NCBI GenBank assembly: GCA_015486555.1
Contig: WFRL01000015.1
Span: 1-6,031, forward strand
Reading direction: 5' to 3'
Length of the DNA stretch: 6,031 nt
From: Candidatus Microgenomates bacterium
Lineage (GTDB): Bacteria > Patescibacteriota > Microgenomatia > JAADGY01
A program made the translations under genes and the position numbers. This document shows, piece by piece, positions 1 to 4,865 of this stretch; position 1 is the first letter of the stretch; each line of letters begins with the position of its first letter. The notes under the pieces were generated by a model that saw nothing but the letters and a program-made list of their open reading frames with translations, made no database searches and had not been told where the DNA came from.

Positions 1-39
1 AATAAAAAGAATAATAAAAGAAATATGAATAAATCAAGT

Positions 40-95
40 TTGGAACATTGTGATTTGGATCTTGTTTGGATTACTTGGAATTTGTGATTTGTTAT
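40..95. repeat. Degenerate heptamer-periodic tract (TTGGAAT-like)
   Basis: Eight 7-base units can be read in phase, the clearest being TTGGAAC at 40-46 and TTGGAAT, TTGTGAT and TTGTTAT at 75-95. The middle units are eroded. TTGGAAC is the reverse complement of GTTCCAA, the core of the cleaner array at 264-350, so this may be an old, inverted relative of that array. No gene, promoter or other feature was recognised in the AT-rich flank 1-39. Confidence 0.5.
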
Positions 96-118
96 TTTCT
101 AACCTAGTTCCGATCTCG

Positions 119-157
119 TGCGCCTTCGGCTAGATCCCGACAAGTCGGGATGACCTG
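119..157 (+). repeat. REP-like palindromic element, copy 1
   Basis: This is the first of six related elements in the window. They share the layout GCGC, a short C/G/T-rich arm, CTAGAT, a hairpin, then ATGAC(C). In this copy the hairpin is ATCCCGAC (134-141) and GTCGGGAT (144-151), an 8-bp perfect inverted repeat around AA. The arm is CTTCGG, as in copy 4. The purine-rich 3' flank continues with GAAAAAAG. No transposase or RAYT gene is visible in the window, so mobility is unknown. Confidence 0.75.
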
Positions 158-180
158 AAAAAAGAAGAGGAGTCAATTCA

Positions 181-231
181 TAGCGCTCCGCTAGATTCTT
201 CGCGGGGCTCAGAATGACCCGAGAAAAGGTT
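181..231 (+). repeat. REP-like palindromic element, copy 2
   Basis: It has the same layout as copy 1, starting at GCGC (183-186) with the short arm TCCG. The closing stem is ATTCT (195-199) with AGAAT (211-215), so it carries T and A where copies 3, 4 and 6 carry C and G. The 3' flank GAGAAAAGGTT closely matches that of copy 5 (GAGAGAAGGTT), so the repeat unit extends beyond the ATGAC end. Confidence 0.75.
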
Positions 232-263
232 TTGAAAATTGATCATTGATAATTGGTCATTTA

Positions 264-350
264 CTAAGTTCCAAGTTCCGAGCTCTAATAACCTAGCTCC
301 TAGTTCTTAGTTCCTAGTTCCAAAATCTAAGTTCCAAGTTCCAAGTTCCA
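264..350. repeat. In-phase heptamer tandem array upstream of glmS
   Basis: Twelve consecutive 7-base units plus CCA run from CTAAGTT (264-270) to CCAAGTT (341-347) without losing phase. The consensus is C-C-(A/T)-A-G-T-T. The last two complete units are identical, while earlier ones differ at one to four positions. The array ends 10 bp before the -10 hexamer of glmS, so its last units lie where the -35 element of that promoter would be. Confidence 0.85.
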
Positions 351-357
351 AAGTATT

Positions 358-366
358 TGCTATACT
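358..366 (+). promoter_or_regulatory. Extended -10 promoter of glmS
   Basis: TGCTATACT is an extended -10 element: TG, one base, then TATACT (361-366, 5 of 6 to TATAAT). Transcription would start near 373, about 3 nt before the ATG at 376, so the transcript would be essentially leaderless. The -35 position falls in the heptamer array (GTTCCA at 338-343 with 17-bp spacing) and matches poorly. That is tolerable for an extended -10 promoter. Confidence 0.65.
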
Positions 367-375
367 TAAGTAAAA

Positions 376-2244
376 ATGTGTGGAATTTTTGCTTACACTG
401 GTGATAAAAATGCAGTACCTAAAGTGCTGGAAGGGCTAGAGAAATTAGAGTATCGAGGTTACGACTCAGCAGGTTTAGCAGTAATCGATAGGAAAAATAG
501 ACTAAAGGTTATTAAGACAGTTGGTTATGTTTCTCAGCTTAGCGAAGAAGTTTTCAATCGAAGTCAAACCTTTTACGGTCGTATCGCAATAGGACACACG
601 AGATGGGCAACTCATGGTAAAGTGAATAAAATTAATGCTCACCCGCAATTAGATTGTTCAAAAAGAATTGCCGTGGTTCATAATGGAGTTGTCGAAAATT
701 TTGAAGAGTTAAAAAGAGATTTAAAAAATAAAGGGCATCACTTTGTTTCTCAAACGGATACCGAAGTTATTAGCCATCTAATCGAGGAGTTTTTAAAACA
801 TGGTTCTTCTTTTAAGACTGCTTTTCAAAGATCCCTGAGTTCCCTAGTTGGTGCTTGGGCGGTAGCCGTTCTTTCTTCTCTTACTCCTGAAACTCTCTGG
901 TTAGGTCGTTTATCTAGTCCCTTGGCTATTGGACTCACTAAAGAAGAGGTTTATATTAGCTCCGATTCCCAGGCATTTCCTTACAGTGTAAAGAGAGTTG
1001 TTTTCCTGGAAGATGGTCAGTTGGCTCGTATATCTCTTAAAAATAAAAAAAGAGTAGAGATCTTTAATCTTGAAGGAAAACCAGTAAATTATCGACTGAT
1101 AAATAAAGGGCTAATGGAAAAGGTTAGTTTAGCTAAAGGCAAATTTCCCCATTTTATGCTTAAAGAGATATCTGAGCAATCTTTAACAGTAGAGAGGGGG
1201 TTAAAAGGCCGAGTTGACTATTTTAATAATCAAGTTGTTTTAGGTGGCTTGCGCTCAGTTGAGGAGAAGTTAAAAGAAAAGGAATTCATTGGTTTAATGG
1301 CTTGTGGCACCTCGCTTAATGCTGCCTTAGTAGGCAAGATGTTTGGAATAGGGGCTTTGGGATTATCAGTTTGGAGTGAAAATAGCAGTGATTATAGCCA
1401 ATTGAGTCTTGATAAAAGAGTTTTAGACCGGTCAGCTGTTTTCTACATCAGCCAAAGTGGAGAAACTGCTGATACCTTGTCGAGTTTGAAGCTGATTCAG
1501 AAAAAAACGCGAGCCTTGAACTTGGGTATTGTTAATGTTGTTGGAAGTAGCCTGGCTCGGCGGGTGGAAGCAGGAATCTACACTCGAGCCGGCGTTGAGG
1601 TGGGGGTGGCGGCTACTAAAAGTTTTACTAATCAGCTCCTAGCTTTACTTCTAGGGCTAATTTATATTGGACAATTACAAGGCAAGCAACTAGTTGACCA
1701 GGACAAATTCTTTAAAGAACTACAACTTTTACCAGCGGTTATTAGTAAGGTTCTTCAGGACAAGGAGAGGATAAAAAAGACCGCTGGGAAGTTAGTAGAG
1801 GTTAGGAATTTTATGTTCTTAGGTCGCCATTTGGCTTATCCTCTTGCTTTAGAAGGAGCCTTGAAGTTAAAGGAAATTAGTTACCGTTTTAGTTATGGTG
1901 ATTATCTAGGAAGCCTAAAACACGGACCGTTAGCAGTAATAAGCCCTGAGAATGTGGTTGTTGTCATTGTTTTTAGTCAAGAGCCCGAGTTAAAGAAGAG
2001 TATTTCTAATATTCATGAGATAGTAGCCCGTCAGGGGAGAGTAGTGGTGATAAGTGATCTGCCAGTTAGGGAGTTTCCTTCGTCTATAGAGCACTTTTTA
2101 CCTCTCCCTCACTTAGACAGTCTGTGGCTGATGCCTTTGGTTACTGCCCCAATTCTCCAGTTATTGGCTTATTACTTGGCTGTTTTTCTGGGTCGAGAAA
2201 TCGACAAGCCACGCTACCTGGCTAAAAGCGTAACAGTAATATGA
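376..2244 (+). CDS. glmS: Glutamine--fructose-6-phosphate aminotransferase (isomerizing)
   Basis: This cytosolic enzyme converts fructose-6-phosphate and glutamine to glucosamine-6-phosphate and glutamate, the entry step to UDP-GlcNAc and hence peptidoglycan and surface glycans. Its 622 residues are close to the family's usual length of about 610. The N-terminal class II glutamine amidotransferase domain (about 2-225) begins MCGIF with nucleophile Cys2, which fixes the start. It also shows EYRGYDSAG (25-33), HTRWATHG (74-81), HNGVVEN (102-108) and TDTEV (127-131). Two SIS domains follow. The first has ACGTS (309-313), SQSGETADT (359-367) and AGVEVGVAATKSF (405-417). The second has LEGALKLKE (492-500) and KHGP (515-518). 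The C-terminus LAKSVTV holds Lys617, equivalent to the E. coli Schiff-base Lys603. Glu500 and His516 correspond to E. coli Glu488 and His504. Between them, the usual HAEAYxxGE stretch is replaced by FSYGDYLGS (505-513), which is unusual. No Shine-Dalgarno sequence precedes the ATG. Confidence 0.96.
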   Translation: MCGIFAYTGDKNAVPKVLEGLEKLEYRGYDSAGLAVIDRKNRLKVIKTVGYVSQLSEEVFNRSQTFYGRIAIGHTRWATHGKVNKINAHPQLDCSKRIAVVHNGVVENFEELKRDLKNKGHHFVSQTDTEVISHLIEEFLKHGSSFKTAFQRSLSSLVGAWAVAVLSSLTPETLWLGRLSSPLAIGLTKEEVYISSDSQAFPYSVKRVVFLEDGQLARISLKNKKRVEIFNLEGKPVNYRLINKGLMEKVSLAKGKFPHFMLKEISEQSLTVERGLKGRVDYFNNQVVLGGLRSVEEKLKEKEFIGLMACGTSLNAALVGKMFGIGALGLSVWSENSSDYSQLSLDKRVLDRSAVFYISQSGETADTLSSLKLIQKKTRALNLGIVNVVGSSLARRVEAGIYTRAGVEVGVAATKSFTNQLLALLLGLIYIGQLQGKQLVDQDKFFKELQLLPAVISKVLQDKERIKKTAGKLVEVRNFMFLGRHLAYPLALEGALKLKEISYRFSYGDYLGSLKHGPLAVISPENVVVVIVFSQEPELKKSISNIHEIVARQGRVVVISDLPVREFPSSIEHFLPLPHLDSLWLMPLVTAPILQLLAYYLAVFLGREIDKPRYLAKSVTVI

Positions 2245-2249
2245 TTGTT

Positions 2250-2310
2250 AAGTCAAAAGTTCAAAGTCAAAAGGCAAAAGTCAAAAGCACAGGTTAAAAG
2301 CCAAAAGTTT
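2250..2310. repeat. AAGTCAA heptamer array downstream of glmS
   Basis: The array begins 5 bp after the glmS stop and has about nine 7-base units. AAGTCAA occurs exactly at 2250-2256, 2264-2270 and 2278-2284, with AAGTTCA, AAGGCAA and AAGCCAA variants. One unit near 2285-2290 is a base short, which shifts the phase once. The AAGT(T/C)(C/A)A core resembles the CCAAGTT array upstream of glmS, so the gene is bracketed by related heptamer arrays. Confidence 0.75.
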
Positions 2311-2316
2311 ACCTCT

Positions 2317-2375
2317 TGCGCTCACTCCGCTCGCTAGATCCTTCGTCGCCCCAGCTCCTCAGGATGACCAGAGAG
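2317..2375 (+). repeat. REP-like palindromic element, copy 3
   Basis: It starts TGCGC, has a long arm (TCACTCCGCTCG) and CTAGATCCTTC at 2334-2344, and closes with TCAGGATGAC at 2359-2368. The stem is ATCCT (2338-2342) with AGGAT (2361-2365). Its 3' flank, AGAGAGGAGG, is a variant of the flank seen after copies 2 and 5. It faces copy 4, which lies in the opposite orientation. Confidence 0.75.
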
Positions 2376-2437
2376 GAGGTGTACCTTACCTCTTGAAGTC
2401 ATCCTGAACGAGCCGACAGGCGAAGTGAAGGATCTAG
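2334..2437. repeat. Large composite inverted repeat between glmS and the ATP-grasp gene
   Basis: Copies 3 and 4 face each other. CTAGATCCTTC (2334-2344) is the exact reverse complement of GAAGGATCTAG (2427-2437), and TCAGGATGAC (2359-2368) that of GTCATCCTGA (2398-2407). The spacer 2369-2397 adds partly complementary AGAGGAGGT and ACCTTACCTCT. As RNA this could fold into a large structure after the glmS stop codon. It might stop transcription or protect the 3' end, but no U-tract follows, so it is not called a terminator. Confidence 0.7.
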
Positions 2438-2452
2438 CCGAAGGCGCATGAG
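2398..2452 (-). repeat. REP-like palindromic element, copy 4 (inverted)
   Basis: Read on the - strand it has the same order as copy 1: GCGC, CTTCGG, CTAGATCCTTC, hairpin, CAGGATGAC. The stem is ATCCT (2401-2405 on +) with AGGAT (2429-2433). Its first 41 bases (2398-2438) match copy 6 (5982-6022) at 40 positions, differing only C/G at 2417 versus 6001. That suggests recent spread or strong conservation. Confidence 0.8.
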
Positions 2453-2480
2453 AGTTAACTTAAGTTTGGGTGCCAATACT

Positions 2481-2550
2481 TTTGCGCTCGCTCCGCTCGC
2501 TAGATTCTTCCCCTCCGCCTCGGAGGGTCAGAATGACTCGAGAGAAGGTT
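2481..2550 (+). repeat. REP-like palindromic element, copy 5
   Basis: It starts TTTGCGCTCGCTCCGCTCG and has the ATTCT (2504-2508) with AGAAT (2530-2534) version of the closing stem. Inside it is CCCTCCG (2511-2517), CCT, CGGAGGG (2521-2527), a 7-bp GC-rich hairpin. Together these give one long near-continuous hairpin over 2504-2534. No T-run follows directly, so it is not called a terminator. It ends 22 bp before the -35-like TTTACA of the next gene. Confidence 0.8.
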
Positions 2551-2572
2551 CTTACTTTATGAACTTTCTAAC

Positions 2573-2599
2573 TTTACAAACTAAGAGTTGGTGTATATT
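2573..2599 (+). promoter_or_regulatory. Probable promoter of the ATP-grasp gene
   Basis: TTTACA (2573-2578, 5 of 6 to TTGACA) and TATATT (2594-2599, 5 of 6 to TATAAT) are 15 bp apart, shorter than the usual 16-18. The -10 hexamer ends 5 bp before the ATG at 2605, so transcription would begin at or within a base of the start codon. AGGG at 2600-2603 is too close to the ATG to act as a Shine-Dalgarno site. Confidence 0.5.
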
Positions 2600-2604
2600 A
2601 GGGT

Positions 2605-4416
2605 ATGAAATTCATTCTAGTCAGTCGCCAAGATACTCCATCTCAAAAGTGGCATATTCAGCAGTTAAGAGAAGTTGCTCAGAAGTTGCAGTTGGAGTTT
2701 AGACTTATTAATCCCTCAACTACTCGAGTAACTGAGGGTTTAATCAATCCTGGAGATGTTATTTATTGGCGGAGTGCTAAATTAGAGGAAAATTATCCTT
2801 CTGCTGACCAGCGAACTGTTTTTCTTCTGGGAGCCAAACATCGAGGGGCCTATATAATTAACCCTTCCCTGATCAACCGTCCTTACCTAACTTTTAAATC
2901 TGTTCAGCAGGCTTACATCAAAAATTATTTCAGCCACCTAATCAACTTTATTCCTACTTATCTTGTTGCTGATGAGAGAGAACTTTACCTCTTAATAAAA
3001 AAGGGTTGGTTAAACTACCCTTTTATTGCTAAGCTTAATAAAGGAGCCCAAGGTAAAGGAAGCTATTTAATTACTCGGCAGGACGAGATAAAGCAGCTTT
3101 CTGATTTAAAAGCTTATATTTTTCAAAATTTTATCCCTAATGATGGAGATTATCGAGTGATGGTTGTTGGAGGAGTGGCGGTAGCTATGATGAAACGGGT
3201 GAGAACTAAACATCCCTTTTTAAACAATGCTGCCCAAGGTGGGGAGGTTTATCCAGTTGAGAGTTCCTTAAAGCCATTCTTGGGCCGTTTGGCTAGTCGT
3301 TTGGCAACAGACTTAGACTTGATGATTGCAGGAATAGATTTAATCTATCATCAAGAAGAAAAGAGGTGGTATTTTTTAGAGGTAAATACAGTTAATCAAT
3401 GGCAACATCTGCAGGTGATAACTCCTTTTAATATTGCTGAAAAAATAGTTTTAGCAGCTAGAGAGATTAGTAAGTGCCGAGACAGTAATTCCTCTCTGTA
3501 TCGGAAAGTTGAGAGTTATTATTGGAGTAACTTGGAGTTTATCTCTCCCGAAAAACAAGCTCATTTCTTGATCCGCCAGTATTTGTGGTTTGGGAATAAA
3601 GATGTCAAGAACCACCCTACCCTTCGTCGGTTATATCCGGATAATTTAGAGGAGATGGAGAGATTGGTTAAAGGGTATCTGGCTCAACCGGAGTTATTCT
3701 GGAAAGAAGTAGTTGGCATTCATCCCTTTCGCTGGCCGGTGATTAAAAAATATCCTTGGTTAGGAGCTTACAACAAGATTTTCTTTACTCTCCTTTTTAG
3801 CCACCATCTTTATGGATTAAAAAGTGAAGAGGTTTTGAGTTTATTAGATAAAAAACTCATTCGCCGTTATCTTGATAGATTAGCGGCTCATCCGGAAGAG
3901 TTATTTATTCTCTCCAGTCGGGGGATAGACTTCATATTTCTGAGCCGTTTCTTTTTCCCCAAAATAGTTAAGTTTGATAGCGAAAGTTTACTCCAATTAA
4001 AAAAGGTAAAACTAAGTAATCCCACTCTTCAAGAACATTTAGTCTCTGAATTTTATCTCCTCGCCCACGCCGTCATTAATGCCTCCTTATTTTATGCCCA
4101 GCCAATTAAAGTAGAAGTTCAACTTTATCTCAAAATTATTCGTCGGCTGGAGGAATTAATTACTAGCCATTTTGTTCAGATGTCGCTGGATCAAAAACTA
4201 GAGTTTTTAGTAGCCTGTCGCTTATTGAACTACTCTAGCCATTTAGAAGATGTCATTCTCAACGAGGCTCAGTACTCTATTTCTCCTTTTGGTTGTTATT
4301 TAGTTGATAAATATAATTCTTGGTCTGGTAGGCAGCAGCTGACCGATCTGGATGGTTCCGAACATCGGAACATTCTTTATCTAATGGCTATAACTAAACC
4401 CAGCTTTGGCTTATAA
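2605..4416 (+). CDS. RimK-like ATP-grasp ligase with an unrecognised helical C-terminal half
   Basis: The first 290 residues read as an ATP-grasp ligase of the RimK/glutathione-synthetase type. Such enzymes activate a carboxylate as an acyl-phosphate and join it to an amine. Visible signatures are the nucleotide-binding loop AKLNKGAQGKGS (142-153), QNFIP (174-178), DYRVMVVGG (182-190), KRVR (197-200), NNAAQGG (207-213), AGIDLI (242-247) and the Mg-binding FLEVN (257-261). After EVN comes TVNQWQHLQ rather than the SPG common in RimK, so the substrate is probably different. Residues 300-603 are helix-rich, with no signal peptide or clear membrane span and no domain I can name with confidence. 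EFYLLAHAV (482-490) and EHRNILYLMA (586-595) recall alpha/alpha-barrel-like bacterial domains, but only weakly. The substrate is unknown. The start is supported by the promoter abutting the ATG. The GNAT gene follows after 11 bp. Confidence 0.85.
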   Translation: MKFILVSRQDTPSQKWHIQQLREVAQKLQLEFRLINPSTTRVTEGLINPGDVIYWRSAKLEENYPSADQRTVFLLGAKHRGAYIINPSLINRPYLTFKSVQQAYIKNYFSHLINFIPTYLVADERELYLLIKKGWLNYPFIAKLNKGAQGKGSYLITRQDEIKQLSDLKAYIFQNFIPNDGDYRVMVVGGVAVAMMKRVRTKHPFLNNAAQGGEVYPVESSLKPFLGRLASRLATDLDLMIAGIDLIYHQEEKRWYFLEVNTVNQWQHLQVITPFNIAEKIVLAAREISKCRDSNSSLYRKVESYYWSNLEFISPEKQAHFLIRQYLWFGNKDVKNHPTLRRLYPDNLEEMERLVKGYLAQPELFWKEVVGIHPFRWPVIKKYPWLGAYNKIFFTLLFSHHLYGLKSEEVLSLLDKKLIRRYLDRLAAHPEELFILSSRGIDFIFLSRFFFPKIVKFDSESLLQLKKVKLSNPTLQEHLVSEFYLLAHAVINASLFYAQPIKVEVQLYLKIIRRLEELITSHFVQMSLDQKLEFLVACRLLNYSSHLEDVILNEAQYSISPFGCYLVDKYNSWSGRQQLTDLDGSEHRNILYLMAITKPSFGL

Positions 4417-4417
4417 T
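4412..4417 (+). promoter_or_regulatory. Consensus -10 box of the GNAT gene, overlapping the upstream stop codon
   Basis: TATAAT is a perfect -10 hexamer that contains the TAA stop (4414-4416) of the ATP-grasp gene. Transcription would start near 4424, 4 nt before the ATG at 4428. No convincing -35 lies at the expected distance. The box could add a GNAT-only leaderless transcript to read-through from upstream. A chance match at an AT-rich gene end remains possible. Confidence 0.5.
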
Positions 4418-4427
4418 TAAAGTAGTA

Positions 4428-4865
4428 ATGATTAGATATTCATTTCTTACCCCGGCGGATGCAGAAAAGATTAATCTAGATGACCTTGATTCCTTAGTTG
4501 CTCAGTTGACTGCCTCCCCAGTTAAACATAATCTGACTAGCTTTCGCCGTTTTCTCAACCAACCCAGACTTTTTCAACTGGCCGCTTTTGCTGATCAACA
4601 TTTAGTTGGTTTGGCTAGCCTCTTTGTGGTTAGGAAAATTGAGGTGAAAGCAGGCCTTATTGAAGGCGTAGTAGTAGACAAAAAGTATCGCCGCCAAGGT
4701 ATCGGCACTAAGATGATGAAGATGTTGATTGAAAAAGCCCGCCAAGTTGGAGTGAAGCATTTAGATCTTACCTCCCACCCATCCCGAGTAGCTGCTAATC
4801 GCCTTTACCGCCGCTTAGGTTTTCACCCCCGCCAGACTAATCTCTATAGATTGGATCTAAGTTAG
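4428..4865 (+). CDS. GNAT-family N-acetyltransferase
   Basis: This 145-residue protein is a single GNAT domain, which transfers an acetyl group from acetyl-CoA to an amine. It is full length for the family. The acetyl-CoA pyrophosphate-binding motif A is clear: VVVDKKYRRQGIGTKMM (81-97) with R88-R-Q-G-I-G93, followed by helix 3. Motif B is ANRLYRRLGF (123-132), the usual segment near the C-terminus that shapes the CoA site. The substrate cannot be read from sequence. It starts 11 bp after the ATP-grasp gene and has no Shine-Dalgarno sequence, so it is translated either from a leaderless message or by coupling. ATP-grasp ligases and GNAT enzymes can act together on small peptides, so a joint role is plausible but unproven. 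Its stop overlaps that of the convergent - strand gene by 4 bp. Confidence 0.88.
   Translation: MIRYSFLTPADAEKINLDDLDSLVAQLTASPVKHNLTSFRRFLNQPRLFQLAAFADQHLVGLASLFVVRKIEVKAGLIEGVVVDKKYRRQGIGTKMMKMLIEKARQVGVKHLDLTSHPSRVAANRLYRRLGFHPRQTNLYRLDLS

Noticed and set aside
119..350. CRISPR array
   Set aside because: Repeats are 7-mers in tandem or divergent palindromes with no regular unique spacers, and no cas gene is present.
264..375. glmS ribozyme or riboswitch upstream of glmS
   Set aside because: The region is a heptamer array with a promoter directly before the ATG. There is no leader long enough to hold a ribozyme.
2242..2332. TGA read as an amino acid (alternative genetic code), extending GlmS to the TAG at 2332
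   Set aside because: The frame stays open that far, but GlmS proteins end at the LAKSVTV motif and the added residues would be encoded by the heptamer repeats. The standard code fits.
2545..2567. Intrinsic terminator AAGGTTC/GAACTTT after copy 5
   Set aside because: The stem is weak, with a G-U pair and a 9-nt loop. It is followed by CTAACTTTACA, not a T-run, and lies just before the next promoter.
2448..2702. Open frame of 84 codons on the + strand between glmS and the ATP-grasp gene
   Set aside because: It begins inside palindromic copy 4, runs through copy 5, overlaps the start of the ATP-grasp gene in another frame, and has no ribosome-binding site or recognisable protein.
4838..4855. 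Hairpin AATCT/AGATT near the end of the GNAT gene as a - strand terminator
   Set aside because: It has only a 5-bp AT-rich stem and no U-tract on the - strand. It lies inside the GNAT coding sequence.
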